Shown piece by piece: positions 34,183-46,440 of a stretch of DNA of 64,000 nucleotides (position 1 is its first letter; every line of letters begins with the position of its first letter). This stretch comes from Atherix ibis (taxonomy: Eukaryota > Arthropoda > Insecta > Diptera > Athericidae). The stretch spans positions 53,912,220 to 53,976,219 of the forward strand of contig OY282609.1 in assembly GCA_958298945.1 (NCBI GenBank), written 5' to 3'. Made by a program: the position numbers and the translations under genes. Under the pieces are notes generated by a model. That model ran no database searches. It saw only the letters and a program-made list of their open reading frames with translations, and was not told the origin of the DNA.

Positions 34183-34739
34183 ATATATATTGAAATAATA
34201 TTTTCAAATAGAATAATGTATTTCGTTGCATAAAATTTCCATAAATAATTCCATCAAACAAACAAAATCTGCAATATTAAAAAAAATCGATTTGTTTACG
34301 CATAAAATGACATCACATATGAAGAAATTGGTTTTAAACGAACTGAAATTTAAAATTGGTCCCCACTGATTTACGCCGTTGCTGTTATTTTGCATTTGCG
34401 GGCGCATTCTTACGAATGTATTACCAACAAAATTTGGACATATTCCATTTTTCTATAATCTAAGTCCGCGACTGACTAGCTAAAAAAAAAGGGCCCCAAA
34501 AATCATAATTCCTCTTTTTATGTTTTAGTTTAATTTAAAAAAAAAAAAAAATATTTTTAAAATGCTTTAATTATACGGTATCCCCTTTGGAATTAAGCAA
34601 TTATAACCTAACCTAAGTTTCGTGAATGATTTTTTTCCCCGCCACTAAATAATTACTCTTTGATAGTAGGGTAAGTGCAATCGTAAGTAATAAAGTTTAG
34701 AAACGATCAAAGGATATGCTTGCAAAAATAAATTTTTAT
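34183..34739. other. AT-rich noncoding stretch
   Basis: Nothing recognised. Confidence 0.55.
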
Positions 34740-36180
34740 ATATTTTTGCACGATTTCCATTTGGCTTGGTATCCTCCCCGTGTCATCAGCCAGCCGTCCT
34801 GTTGTGTCCTGTTTGTAATTTAACCAGTAGTGGTGAAGATTCACTCGTGTGCGTCCTGCACTAATTCAATGAGTCATCGGGAAGCATTTTTTTTAACATT
34901 ACACCCGCATGCACTCATATTGTACTCGTACGTACGTACGTACGCACGTAATCCATCTGCCCTTTAACGAAATCGTAGACCAAGTTGTGCATGTGGAAAT
35001 GGAAAAAAAAATTTCACAACAAAAACGAAAAGAAACAAAACACAACCAACGGAATGGAACGAAACGAAATGAAATGAAACGCACGCACGCACGTATTGAC
35101 CATCATAACACGCGGCATATTGTGTACGGATTGTTGCGGGCTCAAGAGAGGATAAACTATTGCCGTTCAGTTGGGCAACAGTGAGCATAAATCTGACTGA
35201 CAGCTGACTTTGTGTTTGAAAAATTACTCTTCTCAAAATATTGTGCACCACAAAAAACAGGCACTGAGCGTACGTACACGTACGTGCGCATGCATGTTTG
35301 TTGGTGCACGAAAATGTACAGCCGCGCACATACTCTCAGAATCACGTACGGTAAGGATTTACGGTTTTTTTTTTTTTTTTGGGTAGAAACAATTTTATAA
35401 AAAGGGCGAATGAAATTTTCCAAATAGATATGGGGTTGTAGGGGTGTATTGGTGGTGGTAGTGGTGGTGTTGGTTTTTAGCTTTGGCAAACAAGCGGTTT
35501 ATTTGTAGAAGGATGACTGACTGACTGACTGACTGTCATCGTTCGTATCCTTTTTAAGTCCAATATTCACTCGCACAGTACTAGACGATGATAGTAAAAG
35601 AAGGCGAACTAAGGGCAATTGGCGTGTTCAACATCACCCCTTAACCAGTGCAACTATCCAACCCTGCCCTGTCACAGTCCTTCTTCTTTCAATTCAAATG
35701 CCAATTTTTGGTTGTGTACCATATGCGCGTCGTAGTCACCCTTTTGTCATTATTGATCGATTTTTTCGCATTCAATTGTTTTTCTAGTCCCTTTCATGCT
35801 TTTCACTATAAAAATTCAGGTTTTTTCCATTCAAAGCAACCACTCCCGTCTCTCCTTGTCCTAACCCAAGGGTTTTTTTTTTGCATTACTATTTTGTGAG
35901 TAATTCTTTCTTTACTATTCCTTTCTCTTGGTTTTTTTTGTTTTATTTTCTGCTCTCAAAATAAACAAGGATATTCTGTTTTGTCTCATATTACACATTT
36001 TAAACTCATACGTGAATATGCATGCATACGTGAGAGTATATTCCACCCTCACTCAATGAATCGTGTTTTTTGTAAAATCGAAAAGGTGAACGTGGCCGGC
36101 TTTTATTTGTGCTTGACGCGATCTGGTTTCTGGACTTACCGTCTTGGCGGTGGTTCGTGTAGATTTTGAAATGTTATTTA
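34740..36180. promoter_or_regulatory. CpG- and alternating-sequence-rich island, possible regulatory region
   Basis: Mixed-composition DNA with CGTACGTACGTACGTACGCA near 34928, GCACGCACGCACG near 35080, GCGTACGTACACGTACGTGC near 35268, and GACTGACTGACTGACTG at about 35517. TTCAGTTGGG near 35166 resembles an insect initiator. The alternating purine-pyrimidine tracts could adopt Z-DNA. Open frames of 60-120 codons on both strands are unconvincing, being Arg/Cys/His-rich from these simple tracts. Promoter or enhancer function is inference from composition only. Confidence 0.3.
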
Positions 36181-36544
36181 AAAAAAATTTTTTTGTCAAG
36201 ATAAGGCACACATACGTATTGAATGGGTGGCAAAAATTTGTCAGAAATTCCTTTTAAAACTAGTTTTTTTTTAACAACGTATAATTTTTGTTCGTGTAAA
36301 ATGTGAATGTGGAGTTCATAAATTCGTTTTGGGGTAGGAAAAGGTTCTTTCGCTTATTGGAACGAGTGCTAGGGAGAATTTTAGGGGTAATTATATGCTT
36401 TCATTTTCTTTGTCTATTGCGAAAAACGTCGAGGGTTTTCCAATAATTTCGAATCTGGAAAACGAATCATACACAAGTGAAAGGTGCATTTTAATTGTGC
36501 ATAGGAAAATTATAGTGCTCGGTTCAATTGATTAAGAAGCTTTA
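36181..36544. other. Noncoding stretch
   Basis: Nothing recognised. Confidence 0.55.
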
Positions 36545-38760
36545 GACTCTGAAGGTTTTTATAAACTTGTTTTTTTTTTTTAAATTAAAATTTTCTAAAA
36601 AAAAATATTTTAATGGAGAATTAAATTTTTAATAGATTTTTTTAATTGCAAAAATAAATTTTGAAAAAATTTCTTTTGGGAAAATTTCAATAGAAAATTT
36701 ACTGAATCTTTTTTTAAAAAAAGGACTAAAATTTATATTGGAAGACTCAATTTTTCTAATTAGAAACTTTTTGAAAAATTTTCAAATTGCTGTTAATAAA
36801 AAATTTAAATTTTGGCAGAAACTGAAATTTAAGAAACAAAAATGTTTGTTTATGGAAAAGTACAATAAATAAAATTTTTAATGCAGTTTTTTCTTATATT
36901 AACTTTTTTTTTAATAAAGGAAATGTTTATGATAAAAAAAAATTTTGGATCATTTAAACTTTTAAAAGAATTGGAAATTTTCAATAGAAAAAAATCAAAA
37001 CTTTAAATTTTGACTGAAATTTATATAAAAAAGGACTAAAATTTACATTGGAATTTTAAATAGATTTTTACTTAAAGACTCAATTTTTCTAATTAGAAAC
37101 TTTTTGAAAAATTTTCAAATTCATTTTATTAAAAATTTAATTTTTGGCAGAATTTTTTTTTTTATCATTAAAAATAAATTTTTGTTTTTTTTTTGTTAAA
37201 AAAACAAAAATTTATTTATGGAAAAGTAAATTAAATTTTTAATGCAGTTTTTTCTTATATTAATTTTTTTTAATAAAGGAAATGTTTAAGATTAAAAAAA
37301 CTTTTTGAACATTTAAACTTTTGATGAAGAAAAAAGTGAAAAACTTAAATTTTTTTACTGAAATTTAAGAAAAAAGGACTAAAATTTAAATTGGAATTTT
37401 TAATGGATTTTCACTTAAAAAATCAATTTTACTCAAAAATTTTTTGTCAAATTTCTTTTATTAAAAAATTTAAATTTTGGTAGAAATTTAGTTGTTTCTA
37501 AAAATACAACTTTTAATGAAAAAAAAGTGAACAAATAATATTTTGACTTAAATTAAATTTTTTAATAAAAAAAACGTTTAAATATAAAAAAAACGCTTTG
37601 AACGGATAACTTTTAATGATTTTTTTTAAATTTAAAATTTCAATAGAAAACAACAAAAATTTTGCCAAGAAAGGAATTTTTACGGAGAAAAATTTAAAGA
37701 AATTAAGTTTTTCAGTTGAATTTTTAAAAAAAAAATTGCATTTGCAATAAAGTAAAAATTTTGAAAAGCTTAAATTGTTACTGAAATTAAAATTTTTAAT
37801 AGAGAAAAATTCCTTTTAATAAAAATTTTATTTTTGTTGCCAACGGTTTTCCTATAAAAAATTAAAGTTTTAATGAAGAAAAAAGTGAACAAATTAAAAA
37901 TTTTACTGAAATTTAAAAGAATATGGAAAAATAAATAAAATTTTTAATGCAATTTTATCTTATGTTATATTAATTTTTTTTATAAAGAAAATGTTAATGA
38001 TAAAAAAACTTTTTGAACATTTAAATTTTTGATGAAGAAAAAAGTGAAAAACTTAAATTTTTTTACTGAAATTTAAAAAAAGAAATAAACTTTATGTAAA
38101 AATAAATAAAGAGCTTTGAATTTTTAATGCAATTTTTTCTGGAATTAAATTTTTTAATAAAGAAAATGTTTATGAAAAAAATACTTTTTGAACATTTCAA
38201 ATTTTTAAAGAATTTTTTTTAAAAATTTCAATAGAAAAAAAAATTAAAATTTTAAATTTTTACTGAAATTTATAAATAAAAAGAACTAAAATCGAAATTG
38301 GAATTTTTCATGGATTTTCGCTTAAAAAATCAATTTTATTCAGAAATTTTTTGTCAAATTTCTTTTATTCAAAAATTTGAATTTTGGTAGAAATTTTTTT
38401 TTTGTTTCCAAAAATTAAAATTTTCACTGAAATTTAAAAAACAAAAAAAAATTATGGAAGAATAAATACAAGATTTTAAGTTTTCAACGCAATTTTTTCT
38501 CAAATGAAATTTTGACTAAAGTAAATTTTCAAGATATAAAAACTTTTTCAACATTTACATTTTTAATGAATTTAGGGGATGGATTACGCAATTTTTTCTT
38601 GAACAATTAAATTTTTAATGAACAAAAAATTTTGATAAACTAAAAAATTGCATTTTATGGACAATTATTTTAGTTTTAAAAAAAAAATTATTTTTTTATA
38701 AATAGGAAAATATTTGAAAATTGACATTTTTTTTATTTAAATTAAAACTTTTCTCTGTTT
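36545..38760. repeat. Degenerate A/T-rich tandem array, period about 300-345 bp
   Basis: The landmark AAGGACTAAAATTTA-ATTGGA lies near 36721, 37031 and 37374, with a variant near 38281, giving spacings of about 310, 343 and 907 (close to three units). Between landmarks recur TTTCACTTAAAAAATCAATT, TTGTCAAATTTCTTTTATT, AATTTTGGTAGAAATTT and GAAAAAAGTGAAAAACTTAA. About seven diverged units are present. No coding content. Confidence 0.82.
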
Positions 38761-39539
38761 TCAGCATAAATTATGGAAATTTCCATTGACTCCCCCTCTT
38801 AAAAATGTCACCCATTTAATTAAATTTTTTGAAATTAGTTTATGTGTAATCATTTCTTTAAATTTCCAACATTTTGTGTAGGCTTTTTATGTTAAAAATT
38901 TTTTTTTTAGTTCCTAATCAATTTTGTTATCTTCCCTTAATTAATATAATTTTTAGTTTATTTTCGATTTGATTAACCATTTCATGATAACAACCAGTAA
39001 AAGCCAGTGTATTTGAAATGGTCTAATAAAATCTAAATAAATTTAATTTCTTTTATCATATTTGAATCAAAGAACTTTGATTAGCAACTCGAATCAACGC
39101 TCTTTAATCGCTTAGGTTTATTTTTAAAAGCTAACAAAACACAAATTCGTATCAAAATTAAACATGAAATAATTCCGGAATTTCTAAAACAATAATTGCA
39201 TTAAAAAAAAAAAAAAAAAAAACAAATCTAAAAACAAATAATATCAAGAATAAACAGGAAAGTATAAATATTACCACCCCCATAAATTGAGGTTTTTTTT
39301 TTGGTTTCTAATTTTTATAAATTTCAAAAAAAAAAAATTAACAGTTTAGGAAAATTCCAAAGTGAGTGGGGGAGTACAATAATCTACAATGATTGTGCTG
39401 GAAAATAGTGGAAAAATTGTTGTCAAAAAGAGGATCGAGGGCAATAGTACCTAAAATATTTAAACTAAAAAATTTGTCTCGGCTTCAAGGAACTATTAAA
39501 TAATTGCAATAAACAATTCCCAAATTTTGTTAAAAGTTT
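38761..39539. other. AT-rich noncoding stretch
   Basis: Nothing recognised apart from homopolymers. Confidence 0.6.
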
Positions 39540-41150
39540 TCTGGTCTTTAAATGTCTCGTATTGCCAAAGTGATCATTTTTTAGCTAATTTTACAGTGCT
39601 TAAAGGCGCTTTTAAGGTGGTCCTACTAAGCCAATTTTAGGTCAGCTTTTATTTTGAAAGTGATTTTAAAAAGACATGATTTATTTTAAGGTCTGCCTTT
39701 TTTTTGAAGAGTAATTACGTCATTTTTAGGTAAGTTTTTAATTTTAGGGTGGTTTTAGAAAGCTTTAAGGTCATTTTTAGGTCCCTTTTTTTACTTTTTT
39801 TAGGTGTATAAGTTAATTTTTTAACTACATAATTTTTAGGCCGTCCTTATTTTTTAGGCGCTGTTGCCAGTTTTACGGCCGTCTTTATTTATCACGTAGT
39901 CTTAAAATGTAATTGAGTCATTTTTAGAGCAGCGTTAATTTTTTAGATCCTCTTTAAGAGCAACTTAGTCATTTTTAGGTCCCTTTTTACTTTTTTTTAA
40001 GGTGATTAACTAATTTTTAAACTACTTAATTTTTAGGGTAGTCTTAATTTTTTAGGTGCTATTGTTAGTTTTACGACCACCTTTATTTTGCACACAGCCT
40101 TGAAATGCCACAAAAAATCATTTTTCGATCAGCCTTAATTTTTTTGGTCAATAATTATTATCATTTTTAGACGATTCTTTATTTTTAGGTGCTTTTGTCG
40201 ACCCACATATGACTACTTAAGTTTTAGTTTTTTTGGTGCTTTTGTAGATCTACAAAATAATTCTAATATAGTGCTTATTTTTCACGTAGTCTTAAAATGT
40301 AATTGAGTCATTTTTAGAGCAGCCTTAATTTTTTAACATCCTCTTTAAGAGAAACTTAGTCATTTTTAGATCCGTTTTTCCTTTTTTTTAGGTGATTAAC
40401 TCATTTTTAAAATACTTCATTTTTAGGGCAGTCTTAATTTTTTAGGCACTGTTGTTGGTTTTACGGCCAATTTTATTTTTCATATAGCTTTGAAAAGCCA
40501 CGAAGTCATTTTTAGATTAGCCTTAATTTTTATAGTACTTTTGAAGAGCCACAAGCCAATTTTTAGGTCAGTTTTAATTTTTACGTTCTTATAATAAGAA
40601 AGCTATTAAGTAATTTTAACGTCCAAGTTTTGAGGTGCTCTAGAAGAGTCACTTAGTAATTTTGAAAAGCCATAAAACAAACGCATTTTAAAGTCCAAAT
40701 TTATTTTTGAGGTGGTCCAAAAAAGCCATAAAATATTTTGTTTATCCTTTTTTTTATATTCGATGTGACTTTATAAAAACCTCAAGCTAATTTTCATGTC
40801 ATTCTTAATTTTTTGGATAATCTAGAAAAGCCTTTTGTAAGGCTTTAATTTTTTTTATTATTTTTAAGTGGTTTTTGCAAGGCCACACTTATTTTTAGAT
40901 AGTTTTTTTTTCATGACTATCATCACACTATTAATTTTGAGAACAATCCTAATCTAATGGGCACGACGAGACTGACTTATAAGCCAATCTTTTGTTATAC
41001 TATGAGAACTTTTTTTCTAGGTCAACCTTATTTTAAAGTAATTTAGGAATGACAGGAGATTTTTTTTAGATCAGATATTATTTTTTCATAACATAAAAGA
41101 CAATTTTTTAGATATATCTTTTTTTTTAAATTATTTTTTAGTGACTTCTT
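39540..41150. repeat. Tandem array with TCATTTTTAGGTC words, 390-bp block
   Basis: A block beginning TCACGTAGTCTTAAAATGTA at 39892 recurs at 40282, a period of 390 bases. Both copies run through GAGTCATTTTTAGAGCAGC, CCTCTTTAAGAG, TTAGGTGATTAACT and GTTTTACG. Around them the shorter phrase GTCATTTTTAGGTC recurs with irregular spacing to about 41150, so the array is built from older short repeats. Confidence 0.85.
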
Positions 41151-42690
41151 AGTCAGTGAATAATTTTGAAGTAATTTTCTAAGCAACTTTTTTTATTGAT
41201 TTTTCTAACTTTTAAAAGAAATGTGATCGCAATCTTGTCTCTTTTTTTTTGAGTTTTAGAAAAAAAATGTCCAATTTTTATTTAATGACAAAATTTTATG
41301 TTATTTACACAAAAATTAATTGAACATGTAAACAGTTTAAGAATTAATAATTTGCAAAGACCTATTCGAGTAGGAGAGGTCATGCTACACGACAAAGCGT
41401 TGACAATTTGGAACGTTGAACTTAAACCGTTTGGCAATTTTTTGGGACATTGAACTTAATTCCATTTAACCTACACCATACCCCCCCTGCCCTCTTCCGT
41501 CTCCTGGTTGTAATGATATTGTCATAAGAAGAGATCCGAACAAAATTAAGAGAAAAAATACTAAAATTTTCATAAAAGACATCAAGAAACAAAAAATTGC
41601 ATTTTTACGGAATTTGAACTTTGAAATTATTTGCCATTAAATAACATAACGAGTACATAACAAAAAATAAACAAATAATTCCGTTAAAGAACGTAAAAAA
41701 AAAACTTGCAAAAAAGCAAGCAAAATTCACATTTCTTTTCTTTTTTGGTTATTTTGCACAAAATTACCTCAATTTTTATGGTAAACAATCAAAAATAAAT
41801 AGAAAAAATTTATAATGATATAGCAAAAAAAAACAGCAAAATATTAAGAAATTTGTTAAGCCAAAAAGAATAAAATTAACCATCTTTATGAGAAAAGGGG
41901 AGACAGTATTGCCAACCTCAAAGCGATAAAAATGGCATTAGAATAAGTTAAAGAAAAAAATACAGAAATTAGAGTTGATTATTTTTTTATTGAAATTTGA
42001 ATATTGATAATAGAAGTGTGCTCTGGCAACCATAGCCTCCTCCCCTTAAACCTCCCAGTGAATCGCCAAAAATTCAAAAAAAAAAAAACAATAAAAATAC
42101 ATGCACTTATGTCCCACTTTCTTGTTAATATTTTTAAGCTTTTACAAAGAGAATCAAATGGAAAAACGACAGAATTGGAGTCTTATTAGTTCATTCACCG
42201 AACACATTAATAACACTCTTCTCTAGGTTGAAGGGGGGTGCGGGGGCAATATTCCTTTTGACTATGACTGTACGGAAGTTTGTTTAGCGAGGGTAAACTT
42301 TTTACCCTCATTTTTTTCCTCAATTAATTTGCAAAAGTTTTTCCATCGTCTTTAAATAGAAAAAAAACAACCCCTTTTTGACTTGATATTAATTTGGTTC
42401 TATTGCGAAATATTATTTTATATTCTGTTCTTTCTTTTCTCACCACGAGTTTTTTTAGGGATGGGGGGAGGAGGGGGGGAGTTAATAATTTACAATGGAG
42501 TAGAAAAAAACAACCCTTCCACTTTTTTTGTGGGTTATTAAACCATGGGGATAAGGGAAAATATTTTCAACTGTTTCGTAATTTTTTCTATTTAATACTT
42601 TAACAAATAAAAAGTGAGTGTTTATCCCAATTTTAATCGGCTTCTCTTGACTGAACTTAAAGAATTTAATGGAGCCCCCCCCCCCCCCAC
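41151..42690. other. AT-rich noncoding stretch with poly-C run
   Basis: No gene recognised. Short runs of GGGGGAGGAGGGGGG near 42462 and a 14-base poly-C run at 42675-42688 adjoin the next array. Frames of 60-90 codons here have no motif. Confidence 0.55.
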
Positions 42691-42870
42691 ACAAGTCACA
42701 CAACACGAAAATAATAATTTCGATTTGTTTATCAACAGAATCGTTCACAGAACATGTAATTTCCTCATTCAGTTATGTCAATTGTCCTCAAAGATCTTCT
42801 TACAATTTGATGCAATTTGATGGAATTTGACGCAATTTGACTTTTTCTTGTAGGGCGACGCTATAAAATC
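42691..42870 (+). pseudogene. Tc1/mariner transposase fragment in tandem unit 1
   Basis: The plus strand encodes, across frames, TSHTTRK (as in the QQDGATSHT region after the second catalytic Asp), a degraded middle, and then SCNL followed by an expanded CAATTTGATG stretch. It ends in LTQFDFFL-stop-GDAIK, matching LTPLDFFLWGD with the Trp codon changed to TAG. About 60 codons of the catalytic domain are represented. Confidence 0.7.
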
Positions 42871-43320
42871 CTCAAGCCTTTGGGTTACATTTTTCAACAA
42901 AGGCAACCATCTGTCAAGTAATGCCCAAATTAAGTGTGTTTTATTTAACTTAACTTTCCACTCAATAAATTTGGATAATCCTTTAGGAAGTTTTTTTTTG
43001 TCCTTTTCTATGAATTTTTCTTTTGATCTTTTATAAAAATTTCTCTAGTAAGATACTAACCAAAAACCATACCCCAATTCTAGTAAGTTCATCAAAACTG
43101 TCTATTTTTTCTAATGTAAAGAAAAATTTCCATGAAAAATATGAAAATAATTAAATTTTTTTTTCTTCATTACTTATGAAAATTTTAATAAATTTTATTA
43201 GAATTTTTACAAAATTTCATTAGTAATTTAATGAAAATTAACAAGGAAAATAACTTAAAAATTAATGAAACATTAAAAAAATCAAAAGAAGAAATGGAAC
43301 CCTTTAAATAAAATTTTCCC

Positions 43321-43493
43321 ACAAGTCACAAAACACACCAAATTTTCGTTTTATTATTTCCAGATCCGTTCACAGAACGTGTAATTTCTACATTTAGTGA
43401 TGTGAATTGTCCTCAAAGATCTTCTGGCAATTTGATGCAATTTGATGGAATTTGACGCAATTTGACTTTTTCTTTGAGGCAACGCCATAAAAT
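43321..43493 (+). pseudogene. Tc1/mariner transposase fragment in tandem unit 2
   Basis: Same segment as in unit 1, shorter at the 3' side. GATCCGTTCACAGAACGTGT encodes an FTERV-like stretch and TTTAGTGATGTGAATTGTCC an FSDVN-like one. The 10-mer expansion CAATTTGATGCAATTTGATG follows and the FFL-W-GD codons are further degraded. Confidence 0.65.
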
Positions 43494-43920
43494 TCTCACG
43501 CTTTCGGGTAAGATTTTTCGACAAAGTAATGGCCAAATTAAGTGTGTTTTATTTAACTTAACTTTCCATGGCATAAATTTGGATAATCATTTAAGAGTTT
43601 TTTTTAACCTTTCCGATGCAATTTTTTTCGATATTTTATAAAAATTTCTTTAGCAAAATACTCACGACATACTACCCGCCACCCCCCCTACCCTTCCTAA
43701 AGATTATCTCTCAATTCTAGTAAATTTGTCAAAAAAATTTATATTTTTTTTAAAATACAAAAAAAATTTCCATGGAAAAAGTGTCCATCTTGTTTTAAAC
43801 AAAAATCCTTAATAATGAAAATAATTGCATTTTTTTTCTTTCATTACTTATGAAAATTTTAATAAATTAACAAGGAAAATAAATTTAAAATTAACAAAAC
43901 ATAGAAAAAAAAAATTTCAC

Positions 43921-44088
43921 ACAAGTCATACAACACAAGAAATTTTCATTTTATTATTTTCAGAATCGTTTCCAGAACGTGTAATTTTCACATTTAGTGA
44001 TGTGAATTTTCCTCGAAGATCTTCTTGCAATTTGATGCAATTTGATGGAATTTGACGCAATTTGACTTTTTTTTCAATGCCATAAAAT
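43921..44088 (+). pseudogene. Tc1/mariner transposase fragment in tandem unit 3
   Basis: Best preserved copy, open in one frame: TSHTTQEIFILLFSESF, PERVIFTFSDVNF and PRRSSCNLMQFDGI, then stop. It corresponds to the stretch between the second and third acidic residues of the transposase. The Asp of the RS-CDLTPL motif reads Asn, and the 10-mer expansion interrupts the rest. The minus-strand remnant at 60.1-60.4 kb carries the same FPERVI words and is probably the same family. Confidence 0.75.
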
Positions 44089-44640
44089 CCTCAATCTTTC
44101 GAATTAAATTTTTCGACAAAGCCAACCAAAAAGTCATCAAAAATTACCTTTAAAGACATTTAATCCCGGATTGTTATATTCCGTGGATAATGGTCAAGAT
44201 CCAAACAAATAAAACTAATTAAAATATTATCATACGAATCTGAATTTGAAGTGTGTTTTGATTTAGCTTAACTTTCCATGGCATAAATTTGGATAATAAT
44301 TTAAGAGTTTTTTTAACCTTTTCGATGAAATTTGTTTTCTCGATATTTTATAAAAATTTATCTAGCAAGATACTCACAACCTCCCCCTTCCCCCTCCTCC
44401 CAAAGCAAGATGTTCTCGCAATTCTAGTAAGATTATCAAAAATGTCTATTAAAAAATAAAAAAAAATTCCATGGAATAAATGAGAATTTTTCTTTCTTTA
44501 TTAGTTATTTTTACAAAATTTTATGAAAATTGTAGTAAATTAACAACCGAAAATGATATTAAAATTAACAAAATATAAAAAAAAAATTAAGAGAGAAAAT
44601 GAAACCCTTTAACAGGAAGTGACAATAAAATTTTCAACTT

Positions 44641-45905
44641 GGGAAAAATTACAAAATTCGAATTTGATCGCAGATTGGCATATATAATAGCTCAGAAGAT
44701 TGCAGGAAAAAAATACTATACAAATTTAATGCTGATATTATTTAGAAATTTCTTCTAACACGCTCCCTTCTCTCTCCCCACTAAAACCAAATCAAAATCT
44801 TTGCTTGAAAATCAAGACTGAGTGTGCACATAGAGGACAATCAAAACTTTCTATTCTAGTAGGACGACTATAAATGAGGAGCAATTTCAAACTCCAATAT
44901 TTCTACTCCCACACGACATTTAATTAACGAGTAAAATATCAACAAAAAAAAAACTCAAAAATAAATAAGAAAAATGCAAAAGTCAAAGAAAAAAACACAA
45001 AAATCCACCTCACCATCTCCATCTCTTCTGTGGGAATTAATTCTCATTTTGCATCACTTTTTCAAAGCTATTTTCCTTTAAAAAAAAGATCCAAGCATTT
45101 AAAAGGAGACGGGGGGGGGTGGTTAAGACTATCAGCCATTTACAATTTTAGCACATACTAAAAATTTATTATAAACAAAAACAAAACTAAATAAGAAAAC
45201 TTTACTTTTATAGATGAAAAAAAAGAAAAAAGAAAAATAAATTACAGAAGAAGAGGAAATCGATTTTTTCTAAGCATAAATTGGTAAAAGTTGATGGTGG
45301 CGTGCATATTCGTGCCGTGTCTTATGGTCTGCGCTGGGCCTGACTGGTTTGCTGAATATAAAAACAAAAATCATATTAAAAACAGGACATAAAACGCGTA
45401 GGCTTTAATAAAACAAACTCGATTGGTGCAACATAAAATTTATTAGAAACCTAACCCTCCTCCCACCCCTCCCTTGCCAAGCGCCATATAAATTCGTCAC
45501 TTTTTTTATAAAAACCAGAATAACTCTCCACAAGCAATCGGTTCATTTTAAAGTTGATAACGAATTGAAATTAAAAGAAATAGGAAAAATAAAAGGGAAA
45601 AAGAGAACAAAAAGGGGGCAAAAAAAAGAGGAGACTTAAAAGAAGGTATAATAAAAACAAAACAAAAATGAGGGATTACACCAGTAAGAGGGGATTCTTT
45701 TTCTATTACCGGCAAGGGGGTGTGTGTTGTGATTGAGATGGCTTAAAGTGTAACTTGTTCTTTATCGAAAAGAATTTTTTTATTTGGAGTCTTTCTCCTC
45801 CTTCGCATAGGAGGAATAAGTTGACTTCTTGAGAAAAATTTACTGTACTATGGGGGAAAAAAGAGGAAGAAAAAAATCCTGTATGAAATTTCTAATAATT
45901 AGTTC
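44641..45905. other. AT-rich noncoding stretch
   Basis: No gene recognised. A small GC-richer patch, GGTGGCGTGCATATTCGTGC, lies near 45295-45350, followed by TCTGCGCTGGGCCTGACTGG. A GGGGGGGGT run lies near 45112. Confidence 0.55.
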
Positions 45906-46440
45906 CCTTTTAGAACTACTTATTTAACAGCAGAAACTGGAATCTCTTCGCTCCTATATATAGAAGGCCTTCTATTATAATAGCTATTTTTGGAATTTTT
46001 TCTATCACAAAAATTTTAAGAATACATTCTATAATAGCTTCTATAGAATGAGTTTTATTATAGATGGTTGAGAATTCATTCATTCTATAAGAGCTTCTTT
46101 AGTTAGTGTTCCCATTTGAACTACTTATTTTAATAATTAATTTCCCTTTAGAACTATGTACTTATACAAAAACTGAAATTGGAATCCCTTCCCTCCTATA
46201 TTTAGAATGCATTTTATTTTAATAGATTCTTTAGAATTTTATTTATTATAAATTTTAAGAAGGCTATCTATAATAGCTTGCTTAGAATTCATATTGTAAT
46301 AGCTTCCATAGAATTAATATTGTAATAGTTTCTTTATATTATAGATTATAATACGTTTTATTATACCTTCCTTAGAATGAATTCTCTAATAGACTACCTT
46401 CTTTAGAATATTTTTTATTATTATAAATTGTTTTTTTAAA
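45906..46440. repeat. Degenerate short tandem repeat with TAATAGCTTCTTTAGAAT words
   Basis: Phrases such as TTCTATTATAATAGCT, CTATAATAGCTTCTATAGAA and TGTAATAGCTTCCATAGAAT recur about every 30-60 bases. TTTAGAACTACTTATTT occurs at about 45910 and in a variant near 46120. Irregular and diverged, no coding content. Confidence 0.7.

Larger units (their letters stand above)
42691..44640. repeat. Three tandem units of about 600-625 bp containing transposase sequence
   Basis: Units begin with ACAAGTCACA at 42691, 43321 and 43921. The landmark CCTCAAAGATCTTCT lies at 42786, 43411 and 44011, giving periods of 625 and 600. Each unit has, in order, a Tc1/mariner transposase fragment of about 170 bases, a small run of CAATTTGATG-like 10-mers, TTAAGTGTGTTTTATTTAA, TTTCCA-GGCATAAATTTGGATAA, a C-rich tract in units two and three, and AATTAACAA-rich sequence. 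Divergence between units is moderate, so the amplification is not very recent. Confidence 0.88.

Noticed and set aside
42394..42820. Frames of 68-88 codons on both strands before the 600-bp array
   Set aside because: No motif; the part after 42691 that overlaps the array is the degraded transposase fragment read in the wrong frame.
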